64,000 bases of DNA from an uncultured Methanobrevibacter sp. (GTDB lineage Archaea > Methanobacteriota > Methanobacteria > Methanobacteriales > Methanobacteriaceae): the NCBI RefSeq assembly GCF_947170395.1, contig NZ_CAMVTE010000002.1, positions 1 to 64,000 of the forward strand. Reading direction: 5' to 3'. Below are positions 37,830-47,777 of this stretch, piece by piece. Under the pieces are notes generated by a model. The model did no database searches. It was not told where the DNA came from and saw only the letters and a program-made list of their open reading frames with translations. The position numbers and the translations under genes were made by a program. How positions within the stretch are numbered: the first letter of the stretch is position 1; each line of letters starts with the position of its first letter.

Positions 37830-38903
37830 CTAAAGATCATTTGGATTATTTTTCAATAAACAAGCTCTTCTAAGCTTCAATAAAGTTTTTTTCTTTGTTT
37901 TTAAATCTTCAACATCTTCTAAAATATTTTCCAAAGGTTCTCTTAAACATTCGACACTTTCCTTTTCGTGTAACCACATACACTCCTTACAGTTCCAAAC
38001 GTTTTTACCTTTAATCCAATTCCCGCCGGTTGAAGAGTCACCGCATGGATAAAACGGACAATAGCAGAAATCACAGTATTGACCTTCATAGTGACACGGA
38101 TAAAAATCACATTCACGGTTAGGACCGTGTACTACTTCACCGTTCAGGAATTTCTCATAATGATTCTGTGATAAAGGATGGATTTTAGACCTTATTACAT
38201 ATCCTCTTGGAGTTACAAGCTTTCCGTCTTGAACGTAAGTCAGGTCATTTCCGACGATTAATGTACAGGACATGTTGACAATGTCTTCTGTTAAATCCTT
38301 AACTTTAACGATTGTCTCTTTTGCAGGCTCATATGTACTGTCAACAATACCTATCAATGCATCTTCACCTTTAATGTCAGTGACGCATTGCTTAAACCTT
38401 CTGAAAGGCTCTTTTCTGGTTTTGCTTATTGGATTATAGATAGCCACAATCAAATTGGCTTCAAGAGCATATTTCAGTTTCTTTTCTATTTCTGACAGTG
38501 GTGTCAATATATTGCTCAGGCTGATGGCTGCAAAATCGTTTAAAGGAGCTCCAAGTTTACATGAAGCATAATTCAATGCTGAAACTCCAGGATAGACCTT
38601 GACTTCCACATCTTCATATTTGCTTAAAATCTGATAAAGCACGTTTGCCATTCCGAATACTCCAGGGTCTCCGGAACTTATCAGTGAAACAGTCTTTCCC
38701 TCAAGGCTTTTTTCGATAGCAAATTCAGCTCTTGCTATTTCATCGCCCATACCCTTTTTAACAATTTCCTTATCGGCCACCAAATCTTCTATCTGATTAA
38801 TATACTTCTTGTATCCGATAATAACATCTGATTCTTCAATAGCTTTTACAGCTCCCAAAGTCATGTTTTCTCTATTCTGGCCAATTCCTATTACATTAAT
38901 CAT
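37830..38903 (-). CDS. cbiH: Cobalt-precorrin-3B C17-methyltransferase with Cys-rich C-terminal domain
   Basis: SAM-dependent methyltransferase of the cobalamin pathway, 357 residues. The N-terminal 245 residues form the CbiH/CobJ domain with INVIGIGQNRENMT, SSGDPGVFGMANVLYQ, VYPGVSALNYASCKLGAPLNDF, and IYNPISKTRKEP. A Cys-rich segment follows (CDFYPCHYEGQYCDFCYCPFYPCGD) with KECMWLH after it, resembling the small Cys-rich domain found beside archaeal cobalamin enzymes. The fusion may bind iron-sulfur or zinc. It is 10 bases upstream of the PhoU/TrkA_C gene in the same direction. Confidence 0.88.
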   Translation of the reverse strand: MINVIGIGQNRENMTLGAVKAIEESDVIIGYKKYINQIEDLVADKEIVKKGMGDEIARAEFAIEKSLEGKTVSLISSGDPGVFGMANVLYQILSKYEDVEVKVYPGVSALNYASCKLGAPLNDFAAISLSNILTPLSEIEKKLKYALEANLIVAIYNPISKTRKEPFRRFKQCVTDIKGEDALIGIVDSTYEPAKETIVKVKDLTEDIVNMSCTLIVGNDLTYVQDGKLVTPRGYVIRSKIHPLSQNHYEKFLNGEVVHGPNRECDFYPCHYEGQYCDFCYCPFYPCGDSSTGGNWIKGKNVWNCKECMWLHEKESVECLREPLENILEDVEDLKTKKKTLLKLRRACLLKNNPNDL

Positions 38904-38912
38904 ATTATCATC

Positions 38913-39410
38913 CTAATATAGTTTTAAAACCGAGTTTATAGTTATGGAGTCCTTGTCGACCATAATTCCACCGCTCTTGTACGAAGCGACACCATTAGCT
39001 ATAATCTTGTATGACGGATCCTGACTAATGACTATCTGACCTGAAGTTGAATTCGGTGACGCATAACCCAAAGCGGTAATTGTTACGTTGAATTTCTCAT
39101 TGTCAGTGTCTTCATAGGTGGTTACGTTAATGGATTCATAATTAACACCATCAACCTTCGACAGCTCCTCCATTTTCAGAGCTACGTCCTTTTTATTAGA
39201 AATAGTAATAGGAGTTGGATCTTTAATCAAAACATTATTTACAGTTTCGGGACTGAAAAAGCTTGTTATTTTTGAAATCTGCATATCTATTAATCCCTGA
39301 ATATTAGGTGCTTCAGCTGTTACAATAGTATATGAACCGAAAAGACCCAATTCAAAAAATACAATAAATAATACAACAATTAAAATTATTCTAACTATCC
39401 TATTTGCCAT
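38913..39410 (-). CDS. Membrane-anchored protein of unknown function
   Basis: A protein of about 165 residues beginning MANRIVRIILIVVLFIVFFEL, a single N-terminal anchor followed by an extracellular domain of roughly 140 residues with mixed alpha/beta character. No recognisable motif. The start at 39410 is preferred over 39446 because GTGAT lies a few bases upstream. It lies 9 bases before cbiH on the same strand, so the two may share a transcript. Confidence 0.6.
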   Translation of the reverse strand: MANRIVRIILIVVLFIVFFELGLFGSYTIVTAEAPNIQGLIDMQISKITSFFSPETVNNVLIKDPTPITISNKKDVALKMEELSKVDGVNYESINVTTYEDTDNEKFNVTITALGYASPNSTSGQIVISQDPSYKIIANGVASYKSGGIMVDKDSITINSVLKLY

Positions 39411-39581
39411 TTTATCACAATCATTACACTTGTTATTCAATAACAATTTACTATATTATTTTAAAATCTATTTTTAATATATAATAAATATAACTATAAA
39501 TCAATATTACAGGGTCAAATTCAAAATTTAAAATCAAATTCTCAAAGTTTATTAACATAGAAAATTAAAATTTAAATTAAT

Positions 39582-41279
39582 ATGTCAACTAATAAAATTC
39601 TATTAAAATTTGCAAAAAAAGGAATAAACCTATCACCTGAAGCATATGATAAAGTTATCAATGCAGAAAATCCTCTAGATTTTGCATCTTCATTGATAGT
39701 TAAGTTAAAGGGTGATAAATTTTCATCAAAGGATTTGGTTTCAGTCAGTGGCCAAACCGTTGATGAAATTACAGGTAATGTAGTCAAAACAGAAACAACA
39801 ACACAGAAAACAATTACTGAAGTTAAAAGTGAAAAAAAAGCAGAGCCTGAAGCTGAAAAACCAAAAATAAATGAAGAAAAAATAGAGCCTAAAGTTGAAA
39901 AAACACCACAACCAAAAACAGAAAAACCAATTTCAATTGACAATTTGAAAAAGGACTCCGACAAGCCTGAAAAACACATCAATCAGGAAATTGTTGAAGC
40001 ATCAGAAACCGTCAAGGATGAAAAGATTCAGTTCAAACGTAATTTGCAGAAAACAAACGTTGAATATGACTTTAAAATCATTCAGGATACAAGTAAAAAA
40101 TCATATACAAGCGGTGAGCTTGAAAACCTGATTACATATTTCAAAAGCAGATATGAAAAACTGGCGAATATCCTTTCAAAAAGGCCTGAACTTAGAAACT
40201 ATACAAAAATTGCAGATATCGATGATTCCCAGGACAGCTTAAGCCTGATTTTGATGGTTCGTGAAATCAGGACAAGTAAAAACGGCCATAAAATTGTGGA
40301 ATTTGAAGATGATACCGGAACAATTTCAGTATTGTTCTCTCAAAACAATGAAGATCTCTTTGCAGAAGCCGAAAAGTTAGTAAAAGACGAAGTAATCGGT
40401 GTTATTGCAAACAAAAGTGATGACAGACACTTTGCTTTCGGCCAGCAAATAATCAATCCAGGTGTCTTAAGGGTTCCGGAAAAGGAAATGGACTTTGGAA
40501 TAGTATTCTTGTCTGATGTTCACATAGGAAGCCTGACATTCCTTGAGGATGCATTTTCAAGATTTATCGATTGGATCAACTGTGAATACGGTGATGAAAA
40601 CCAAAGAAGGGTTGCCGAAGACGTCAAATATCTCATTATCGGTGGAGATATTGTAGACGGAATTGGTGTATATCCGAACCAGGAAAAGGAACTGGCCATC
40701 AAGGACATTACCCAACAGTACAATGAGGCCGCAAGATTTTTAGGAAACATCAGAAGCGACATCAAAATCATTATCGCTCCCGGAAACCACGATGCATCCA
40801 GAGTAGCGGAACCTCAGCCTGCAGTTCCTGAGGAATACGCAAAGGCATTATACGAACTGGACAACGTTGAATTCATTTCAAATCCGGGTGTGGTTTCCCT
40901 TGACGGCATTAACGTGCTGATATACCACGGCCGTAGTTTCGACGATCTGGTAATGGCTGTCAAACAGTTCACACACGAGAGAAATGATTTGCTGATGGAA
41001 GAACTGCTTAAAAAAAGGCACTTGGCACCTATTTATGGTGAAAGAACACCACTGGCTTCTGAGCTTGAAGATTATCTTGTCATTGACGAAGTGCCCGACA
41101 TATTCCATACCGGACACGTTCACATTAACACCTACAGAAGATTCAATGGAATTCATTTAATCAATTCAGGTACTTTCCAGACTCAGACAGAGTTCCAAAA
41201 AATCTATAACATTGAACCTACACCTGCAGAAGTTCCTGTAATTCATAAAGGAAAATATAAACACTTTAAATTCTTATAG
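39582..41279 (+). CDS. polB: DNA polymerase D small subunit (DP1)
   Basis: The 3'-5' exonuclease subunit of archaeal family D DNA polymerase, 565 residues. An N-terminal segment of about 170 residues is charged and probably flexible ([20 protein letters not shown]). It is followed by an OB-fold ([19 protein letters not shown]) and a calcineurin-like phosphoesterase domain with [28 protein letters not shown] and HTGHVH. All metal-binding motifs are intact. It starts its own transcript with an AT-rich leaderless-type promoter and is followed after 9 bases by the aldolase gene. Confidence 0.95.
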   Translation: MSTNKILLKFAKKGINLSPEAYDKVINAENPLDFASSLIVKLKGDKFSSKDLVSVSGQTVDEITGNVVKTETTTQKTITEVKSEKKAEPEAEKPKINEEKIEPKVEKTPQPKTEKPISIDNLKKDSDKPEKHINQEIVEASETVKDEKIQFKRNLQKTNVEYDFKIIQDTSKKSYTSGELENLITYFKSRYEKLANILSKRPELRNYTKIADIDDSQDSLSLILMVREIRTSKNGHKIVEFEDDTGTISVLFSQNNEDLFAEAEKLVKDEVIGVIANKSDDRHFAFGQQIINPGVLRVPEKEMDFGIVFLSDVHIGSLTFLEDAFSRFIDWINCEYGDENQRRVAEDVKYLIIGGDIVDGIGVYPNQEKELAIKDITQQYNEAARFLGNIRSDIKIIIAPGNHDASRVAEPQPAVPEEYAKALYELDNVEFISNPGVVSLDGINVLIYHGRSFDDLVMAVKQFTHERNDLLMEELLKKRHLAPIYGERTPLASELEDYLVIDEVPDIFHTGHVHINTYRRFNGIHLINSGTFQTQTEFQKIYNIEPTPAEVPVIHKGKYKHFKFL

Positions 41280-41288
41280 AGGTATCTT

Positions 41289-41876
41289 ATGAAAAAAAAC
41301 ATCCATGAAATAATCAATGTCGCAAACAACATTTACGATAAAGGACTGGTTTCAGGAAAGGCCGGAAATATCAGTGCAAGATTCAAGGGGGAAAACGGAG
41401 ATATAATTGGAATAACCCCAACGTTAAAGTCATTGGCAAATCTTGATGAAGAACACATTGTTTTGGTTGATATTGATGGAAATGTGCTTACAAAAGGAAA
41501 ACCATCCTCAGAAGTGAACATGCACCTTGAAATCTATAAAAAAAGACCTGACGTTAACGGAATAGTTCATACACATTCTCCATATGCTACAGGATTTGCA
41601 TTTTCAAACAAAAGAATCAGAAGGCTTGAAGGTTTTGGAGAAATCAAAAATCCATATCTTCCGGATATAGAATATGAAAAGCCCGGAACTGATGAACTTG
41701 CAGTTAAGGCCAGTGAAGGTTTGAAATCCGGTGATGTGCTGGTTTTAAAAAATCATGGTGTGATTTGTATTAGTGAAAACTTAAAAGAAGCTGAATCTCT
41801 GGCAGTATTCGTTGAAGAATCTGCTAAAACACAGTTTATAACTTATATGTTAAATTCAGTTGAAGATAGTATCTAA
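41289..41876 (+). CDS. fucA: Class II aldolase, L-fuculose-phosphate aldolase type
   Basis: Zinc-dependent aldolase of 195 residues. Landmarks are KGLVSGKAGNISARF, GIVHTHSPYATGFAFS with two metal-binding His, IEYEKPGTDELAVKASEGL and LVLKNHGVICISEN with the third. In methanogens a homolog makes lactaldehyde used for coenzyme F420 synthesis; that role here is inferred. A GAGGTATCTT stretch precedes the ATG. It follows the polymerase subunit gene with a 9-base gap and is probably cotranscribed. Confidence 0.88.
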   Translation: MKKNIHEIINVANNIYDKGLVSGKAGNISARFKGENGDIIGITPTLKSLANLDEEHIVLVDIDGNVLTKGKPSSEVNMHLEIYKKRPDVNGIVHTHSPYATGFAFSNKRIRRLEGFGEIKNPYLPDIEYEKPGTDELAVKASEGLKSGDVLVLKNHGVICISENLKEAESLAVFVEESAKTQFITYMLNSVEDSI

Positions 41877-42040
41877 TCTTCATCTGAAATAACATTACTT
41901 TTATTTCTGCTAGCCATACCTTCTTCAATCATTTTTATGATTAATCCTGATAAAGAAGTATCCTCATCGATAGCCATTTTTTTTAATTCTTTTTTCAAGT
42001 CCACTGGTAAATTTATAGTTGTTTTGCTTATATCTGACAT
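41873..42040 (-). CDS. Ribbon-helix-helix (CopG/Arc-type) regulator
   Basis: A 55-residue protein beginning MSDISKTTINLPVDLKKEL, with a short beta strand and two helices (KMAIDEDTSLSGLIIKMIEEG), as in RHH DNA-binding proteins. The start at 42040 gives this compact form; a longer reading frame from 42139 has an unrelated N-terminus. A TATA-like TTTATATTA lies about 25-35 bases upstream, so the mRNA may be leaderless. No toxin gene is adjacent, so it is more likely a simple regulator. Confidence 0.7.
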   Translation of the reverse strand: MSDISKTTINLPVDLKKELKKMAIDEDTSLSGLIIKMIEEGMASRNKSNVISDED

Positions 42041-42195
42041 GGTTAATAATTCTATTATAAACTTAATATAAATTTTTCTACTGATTTTTTCTGTTTTTAC
42101 CAAAAAATACCACAAAATATTTAAAGACATTACGAACAAATATATTCTATAATACTAATTTGACTTATTTTTAATAATTTTTTGGAGGGAGTATT

Positions 42196-42444
42196 ATGAG
42201 CAATCAAACAATAGATGAAGTTTGTGAAATACTTGAATATATTAAAGAAAACAATACTGTACCTCGTAACATTCGAGAAGCAGCAAGTGAGTCCAGTGAC
42301 TTATTAAAAGATGAAGAACAAGATCAGTCTGTTAGAATAAGTACTGTATTAGGAAAATTAGACGAAATCAGTAACGATCCAAATATTCCAGTTCACGCAA
42401 GAACTTTAATTTGGGAAGTTTTATCAAAATTAGAATCCATCTAA
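42196..42444 (+). CDS. UPF0147 family protein
   Basis: An 82-residue protein of the archaeal UPF0147 family, with the landmark PNIPVHARTLIWEVLSKLE near the C-terminus and NNTVPRNIREAA near residue 20. All-helical and soluble; function unknown. It has a strong GGAGGGA site upstream of the ATG and an AT-rich promoter. It stands alone, convergent with cbiG. Confidence 0.88.
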   Translation: MSNQTIDEVCEILEYIKENNTVPRNIREAASESSDLLKDEEQDQSVRISTVLGKLDEISNDPNIPVHARTLIWEVLSKLESI

Positions 42445-42454
42445 TTTTACTTTT

Positions 42455-43471
42455 TTAATTTTTTGAAATAGCCATCGATATTGTAACGCCATCATAAGAA
42501 GTCTTTTTATAAATCAGTTTAGAATCAAAGCCTGCCATAATCAAAGCTGAAGGCTCGCAGACACCATAAATTCCAAACTTTGATTTTACAAATTCAGATT
42601 TTTGAACATCTTTTGATTCAAACAGCTTTAGCTTATCTATGCTGACAAATTCAACGGGAATATCCAATTTTTCTGACAGTTCAAGAATTCCCTTTTCATC
42701 CTTTTTTATTTCAGCAGAAGATAAAAGATTGATTCTTGATTTGTGAATGTTTAAATCTTTAATTGATTTTTCAAGACCGTACAATATCTTTTCACATTCC
42801 TTTCCACGTCTGCATCCTATTCCCACAACCAGTTTTTTTTCCTTTAGAACAATTTTATGGTCATCAAGACTGACATGTATTTCATCTGCACTGACTTTTA
42901 CAGATTTCTGAATTGAAACATCCATTTCAAGTGTATTTCTGTTTAGATATTCAAACAGATAATCGTAATTTTTATCGGGATTTAAAGTCAATGTGATTTT
43001 TCTTTCATCCAAAATTGCCTTGTTGAAAAACAGTATCTCCTTGGTATTGTCGATAGTCAAATACAAATCCCCTGCAAGGACATCTATTCCCAATTTGGAG
43101 TTTACATCACTGGATGTTGTTATTACCGGTTGCGCACCGATTAAATCGGCAATCTTGTTGGTCAGTTTATTGGCACCGCCCAAATGGCCTGACAGTGTTG
43201 ATATTACAAAATTGCCCCTATCATCAATGTTTATAACAGCAGGATCTGTAATCTTTGAGCGGATTATTGGTGCAATAGTTCTGATTAGAATTCCTGAAGC
43301 CATAATGGCAACTACTGCATCATATTCATAAAATGCTATTTTAAGATTCCTTTTAACATCCTTATGATACAAATCAGTTTTGATTATTGTTGAATCTTCA
43401 TCCAACTTTTCCTTTAGGCAATTTGCCAATTCGAATCCTTTATCTGAAACTGAAACGATTGCAATCTTCAT
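42455..43471 (-). CDS. cbiG: Cobalt-precorrin 5A hydrolase
   Basis: Enzyme that opens the delta-lactone of cobalt-precorrin-5A in the anaerobic cobalamin pathway, 338 residues. The N-terminal domain has KIAIVSVSDKGFELA and AFYEYDAVVAIMASGILIRTIAPIIRSK; the centre has SGHLGGANKLTNKIA. The C-terminal CbiG_C/CobE domain begins near 210 with LVVGIGCRRGKECE and ends with GVCEPSALIMAG. It starts with an ATGA overlap on cbiB, so they are translationally coupled. Confidence 0.92.
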   Translation of the reverse strand: MKIAIVSVSDKGFELANCLKEKLDEDSTIIKTDLYHKDVKRNLKIAFYEYDAVVAIMASGILIRTIAPIIRSKITDPAVINIDDRGNFVISTLSGHLGGANKLTNKIADLIGAQPVITTSSDVNSKLGIDVLAGDLYLTIDNTKEILFFNKAILDERKITLTLNPDKNYDYLFEYLNRNTLEMDVSIQKSVKVSADEIHVSLDDHKIVLKEKKLVVGIGCRRGKECEKILYGLEKSIKDLNIHKSRINLLSSAEIKKDEKGILELSEKLDIPVEFVSIDKLKLFESKDVQKSEFVKSKFGIYGVCEPSALIMAGFDSKLIYKKTSYDGVTISMAISKN

Positions 43472-44493
43472 AATATCACATATATTAATAATGTCAATAA
43501 TAATAGAACAGTCAATGTAAATAATATAATAGTTAATCTGGACAGACTGACGGCATTTGTAATGTCATCCTTATTTATAGTTTTATTTGCATCACCCAAA
43601 ATATAAGTATCCTTTTTTATCAGCTGAATGTTGAGCGCACCGGCTGTTGTCGCCATTGTATATCCTGAGTTTGGAGAAGGGCAGTTTCTTGCATCACGCC
43701 TCATTATGTGATAGCTGTTTTTACTATCCAATTTAAGAAGATATGCTGCAACAACAACATAAATGCCGGCAATCCTTGAAGGAACATAATTTAAAACATC
43801 ATCAAGTTTTGCCGGAACATAACCAATGTCTTTAAGTTCATCTGTTTTATAGCCAACCATTGCATCAAGTGTATTGAACATCCTGTAAATCATTGGTATC
43901 AAAAGCAGAAAATAAAGCTGATTATCAATTGGATGAATCATAATAACACAGGCAAATATGGCAAAATAAAATATCGGAGCAACGTATGAATCTGTTATGT
44001 TTTCAGTCATGCTTTCAATTACAGCAGAAACAATAAAGCTTTCCGTCAGCTCATCAGTGCTTCTGCTGACAAGATATGATACTGATTTTCTTGCCTTTTC
44101 AAGACTCACATCAAGATCATCCTTAACGTCCATGGCTGTTTTAAGTAGCATGTTTACCGAAAATGTCGATGACAATAGTACTGTGAATATAACAAACAGA
44201 ACAACAACATTTAGAGAAGAAATGAAATATAAAACATACATTATAATACTTATTACACACATTGTGCATACAACAAGCAGCAGCCCTGACAATCTGTTTT
44301 TAATGCCGATGAAAATGCCTTTAAAAAAATTTATAATCGAACCGATAATCACCACAGGATGAATCCTGGTTGGAAGTTCACCGTATATGACATCGATTGC
44401 AAGTGAAAACAACAGAGTGAATATAATAAATAAATACAATTTAAAATAAATAATGTCTTCTAATTTAAATAAAATTATATTATATTCAATCAT
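43468..44493 (-). CDS. cbiB: Adenosylcobinamide-phosphate synthase
   Basis: Integral membrane protein of up to 341 residues that attaches aminopropanol phosphate to adenosylcobyric acid. The signature AIDVIYGELPTRIHPVV lies near residue 32, SRSTDELTESFIVSAVIESMTENITDSYVAP near 145, and RDARNCPSPNSGYTMATTAGAL near 270. Five or more membrane helices are visible. A TATA-like run sits very close to the ATG at 44493, so the true start may be 15-20 codons further in. It leads the cbiB-cbiG pair. Confidence 0.9.
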   Translation of the reverse strand: MIEYNIILFKLEDIIYFKLYLFIIFTLLFSLAIDVIYGELPTRIHPVVIIGSIINFFKGIFIGIKNRLSGLLLVVCTMCVISIIMYVLYFISSLNVVVLFVIFTVLLSSTFSVNMLLKTAMDVKDDLDVSLEKARKSVSYLVSRSTDELTESFIVSAVIESMTENITDSYVAPIFYFAIFACVIMIHPIDNQLYFLLLIPMIYRMFNTLDAMVGYKTDELKDIGYVPAKLDDVLNYVPSRIAGIYVVVAAYLLKLDSKNSYHIMRRDARNCPSPNSGYTMATTAGALNIQLIKKDTYILGDANKTINKDDITNAVSLSRLTIILFTLTVLLLLTLLIYVIL

Positions 44494-44559
44494 AATTTAT
44501 ATTATATATAATAAAAAAATAAATAATTTATTATTAATAATTTTTTAGATGATGATATT

Positions 44560-45033
44560 ATGAATATCGAAGAAAACGTAGAAAAATGGTTACTTGACGA
44601 AGATTTGTTGTTAGAGATGAAATATGATGAAAATGCTGATTTTCACTATATTGTCGAGTTTCCAAAGGATAATATAATGGATGTTGTAAAACCAAAAGAA
44701 AAAGACTGTATTGTAATTGCATGTGCAACACAGGTAGCTCCGCAACATCTTGATTTGATGAAAAGAGCTGATAAAAAAACCAATAAGGATTTTTTAATGG
44801 AATTGAATTTTGGATTGAATAATTTCCTTGTTGATTTTGAACTTCAGATTAACCAGGACATATTACAGCAGTTTATAATTACCGAACAGATATTTGAAGA
44901 TGGCCTAACCAAGGACATGTTAATAAGAACCCTGAAAAGAGTTTTCAAATCAAAATTACACTGCATTTGGCTTATTGATCAGAAATTCGTAAATGTCAAT
45001 TTATCCCAAAATGAAAATGACATGTTCGTATAG
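44560..45033 (+). CDS. DUF2299 family protein
   Basis: A 157-residue soluble protein that I match to the DUF2299 family of methanobacteria. It begins MNIEENVEKWLLDEDLLLEM; the middle has PKEKDCIVIACATQVAPQH. Acidic overall with no membrane segment or metal motif. Function unknown. It lies directly upstream of the replication origin region, on the same strand as orc1/cdc6 but 630 bases from it. Confidence 0.75.
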   Translation: MNIEENVEKWLLDEDLLLEMKYDENADFHYIVEFPKDNIMDVVKPKEKDCIVIACATQVAPQHLDLMKRADKKTNKDFLMELNFGLNNFLVDFELQINQDILQQFIITEQIFEDGLTKDMLIRTLKRVFKSKLHCIWLIDQKFVNVNLSQNENDMFV

Positions 45034-45654
45034 AGGGAGAGGTGCATTTCAAGTATAACGCCTGCGAAGGTATATTAAGACTGAAGGGGTATATTTCAAC
45101 TGTAAACACTTGAAATTTATCTCTCTGTTTTTTCTCTATTTTTTGATTTCACCACCTTATTTTCGGTTTTCATATTTTTTACATTTGCATGTCAAATTCA
45201 CGCCAATGTTACACTTGAAATTCATGTCTTGATTTTTGGCTTTTGGAAGAAATTGTTTACACTTGAAACTGACCTCTCTGTCTCAATTACAAATCATGAT
45301 AATTTTTTTTTAAAAATGTCTGATAGAGCCATCTGAGGCCTTATTTTCATTGTCTATATCAGATATTTACACTTGAAATTGTTATCTTATATTTGAAATA
45401 GTAATATTTCATGTTTTAAATTTAAATCGATATTTTGATTTTATTTCAAAATTTAAAGATTTATATTAATATTAATTTAAAATATATTAATTTTATAGAT
45501 TTATATTTGTTTTAAATGATTTTAATCAATTTAATTTTTTCATTTTCCCACAATTTTATTAACTTTAATCAATATTGTAATACAAACCTTTATTTATCAG
45601 GTCAATAATATTATTAACACTGGAAATTATACCTAATTATTTTTATTAATATTA
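45034..45654. other. Probable replication origin (oriC) with origin-recognition boxes
   Basis: A 620-base gap before orc1/cdc6 holds seven boxes related to TTACACTTGAAA, close to mini-ORB repeats described in M. thermautotrophicus. On the plus strand: 45104-45115, 45209-45220, 45257-45268, 45367-45378, and a variant at 45615-45626. On the minus strand: 45047-45058 and 45094-45105, the latter reading exactly TTACAGTTGAAA. The boxes at 45094 and 45104 overlap head to head. Several have a CCTCTC-type flank after four or five bases. A very AT-rich stretch from about 45400 to 45610 is a good candidate unwinding element. Location beside orc1/cdc6 is the usual arrangement. Confidence 0.85.
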
Positions 45655-45669
45655 TTGTGTGGTGTATTT

Positions 45670-46839
45670 ATGTCAAATGTTTTTGAAGATTTAGAAAATG
45701 ACTGGGGCGACTTGGTTTCAAAGAGTATATTTAAGGATAAGCGCCCATTGGATCACAGGTTCCTTCCCGACAAGCTGGTTCACAGGGAAGATCAAATCAG
45801 ACAGATTGCAAAGTATTGGGTTGATGTATTAAACAATGTAACTCCTTCCAACGTTACCCTTTATGGTAAGACAGGAACAGGAAAGACTGCAGCATCAAAG
45901 TTCGCACGTGAACAGCTCATTGAGATTTCTCAAAAGAAAAATGTTTTCGTTAAAGTTGAATATATCAGATGCACTGACTATACTACAGAGTACCAGGTTC
46001 TTGCCCAGCTGTGTAATAAACTGGGACGTGACGTTCCAAACCGTGGATGGACCAAAGGGGAAGTTGTTAATACATTCAGGGACATCTTCAGAACCAATGC
46101 ATTTGGACGCAGACTGCATTTGATAGTTATTCTGGATGAAATTGACATATTGCTTGACAAGGATGGAGATGGAATCCTATACACCCTGACCAGAACAGAC
46201 AACGTTTCAGTATTGTCAATCAGTAACTATCTTGACTTTAAAAATCTAATCAAGTCAAGGGTAACCAGCAGCCTAAACGATAAGGAAATTGTATTTCCTC
46301 CTTATGGTGCAGATCAGCTCTCAGATATCCTCGCTGAAAGGGCAGAATTGTCATTCAATGAAGGGGTTTTGGATGATGATGTGATTCCTCTATGTTCTGC
46401 AATGGCAGCCAAGGAAGAGGGTGATGCAAGATACGCACTTGATTTGTTGAAAAATGCAGGTGAATTGGCTTTTGATGAGGATTCAGAAAAGGTTACAAGC
46501 GATCATGTTAGAAAGGCAAAAGATAAAATAGAGCACAATAAGGTTATAGAAATAATTTCCACACTGCCTCTCCAACAGCAAAGGGTTTTAGAGGCTATTT
46601 TAAACTTAACAAAAGAAGGTGAAGAAATATCTTCAGGTAAATTATATGATGAATATAAGGAAATATCCAAAAAGGATTCAGTTACCTACAGAAGAATATT
46701 TGACTTTATCAATGAACTGGAACTGTTAGGTATTATTTCTACAAACACCGTTTCAAGAGGTCGTGGAAAGGGAAGAACAAATATAATTAAACTTCAATGT
46801 GATGAAACATTACTTGAAACAACCCTTTTCTCTATTTAG
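45670..46839 (+). CDS. cdc6: Orc1/Cdc6 family replication initiator
   Basis: Origin-binding AAA+ ATPase of about 389 residues. Visible domains are [19 protein letters not shown], Walker [17 protein letters not shown] near residue 65, Walker [14 protein letters not shown] near 155, a sensor segment ([11 protein letters not shown]), [18 protein letters not shown], and a C-terminal winged helix ([15 protein letters not shown] through [15 protein letters not shown]). The start at 45670 is preferred because GGTG is well spaced upstream. It should bind the boxes just upstream of it. It is convergent with pyrB, with a slight overlap of the ends. Confidence 0.95.
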   Translation: MSNVFEDLENDWGDLVSKSIFKDKRPLDHRFLPDKLVHREDQIRQIAKYWVDVLNNVTPSNVTLYGKTGTGKTAASKFAREQLIEISQKKNVFVKVEYIRCTDYTTEYQVLAQLCNKLGRDVPNRGWTKGEVVNTFRDIFRTNAFGRRLHLIVILDEIDILLDKDGDGILYTLTRTDNVSVLSISNYLDFKNLIKSRVTSSLNDKEIVFPPYGADQLSDILAERAELSFNEGVLDDDVIPLCSAMAAKEEGDARYALDLLKNAGELAFDEDSEKVTSDHVRKAKDKIEHNKVIEIISTLPLQQQRVLEAILNLTKEGEEISSGKLYDEYKEISKKDSVTYRRIFDFINELELLGIISTNTVSRGRGKGRTNIIKLQCDETLLETTLFSI

Positions 46840-47767
46840 GGTTGTTTTTTATCAATGTTTTAAGTATTGCCATTCTGACGGGAACGGCATTCGCTGCCTG
46901 TGTGAAATACTTGTTGTATTTTGTGTTGTCAACGTCTGTGGCAATTTCATCTATTCTAGGCAATGGATGCATTACAATCAAGTCCTTGCCTTCAAGCATC
47001 TTTTTATTGACTATATATGCACCTTTTATTTTTAGATAATCGTCAATATCTCCAAAGCGCTCTTTTTGAATTCTTGTTACATACAGGACATTAACATCGT
47101 CGATTATCTTTTCGATTGAATCAGACTCTTCCCATGTAACTTTTGTTTTGTTGATGTCGTGAAGGACTTCCTGAGGCATTTTAAGCTCAGGAGGTGAAAC
47201 CAGATATATCTTGACATTTTTAAACATTCCCAATGCGTTTGAAAGGGAGTGTACTGTACGTCCAAATTTCAAATCACCAATCAGAGCTATTTTCAGATTG
47301 TCAATTTCACCGATTTCCTTTTTGATTGTGTACAAATCAAGCAGTGTCTGTGTAGGGTGCTGGCCGGCACCGTCACCTGCATTTATTACAGGAACGTCAA
47401 CAATGTCTGAAATGAATTTTGAAACCCCTTCCAGTTCATGCCTTATTACAAGAGCGTCACTGTAGCCTTCAAACATTTTAGCGGTATCTGCAATACTTTC
47501 ACCTTTGGAAACGGAACTGGATCCGCTGCTTTCAAATCCTATACATTCTCCTCCCAAACGTTTCATTGCTGTTTCAAATGACATTCTTGTTCTTGTGGAA
47601 GGTTCAAAAAACATTAAACCAAGAAGTTTTCCCTTAAGTTCTTCTGAAACCTCTTTTGATTTGGCAATGTCTTCGAGCTTTGATGCTTCATCGAGAATAT
47701 ATTCGATGTCTTCTCTTTCAAAATCTTTTATGGATATTATATTTTTCAGTTTAAAAATTCTAATCAA
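46832..47767 (-). CDS. pyrB: Aspartate carbamoyltransferase catalytic subunit
   Basis: First committed step of pyrimidine synthesis, 311 residues. Motifs: [21 protein letters not shown] with carbamoyl phosphate-binding residues, [31 protein letters not shown], and [10 protein letters not shown]. No ATG exists near the N-terminus; the reading frame opens with TTG at 47767, with AAGGG immediately upstream, too close to work well, so the precise start is unsettled. The regulatory subunit gene is not in this window. Confidence 0.93.
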   Translation of the reverse strand: MIRIFKLKNIISIKDFEREDIEYILDEASKLEDIAKSKEVSEELKGKLLGLMFFEPSTRTRMSFETAMKRLGGECIGFESSGSSSVSKGESIADTAKMFEGYSDALVIRHELEGVSKFISDIVDVPVINAGDGAGQHPTQTLLDLYTIKKEIGEIDNLKIALIGDLKFGRTVHSLSNALGMFKNVKIYLVSPPELKMPQEVLHDINKTKVTWEESDSIEKIIDDVNVLYVTRIQKERFGDIDDYLKIKGAYIVNKKMLEGKDLIVMHPLPRIDEIATDVDNTKYNKYFTQAANAVPVRMAILKTLIKNNPK

Positions 47768-47777
47768 CCCTTAAATT

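Noticed and set aside
42041-42139. N-terminal extension of the ribbon-helix-helix gene
   Set aside because: The extension overlaps the promoter and TATA-like element; the compact 55-residue form matches the family.
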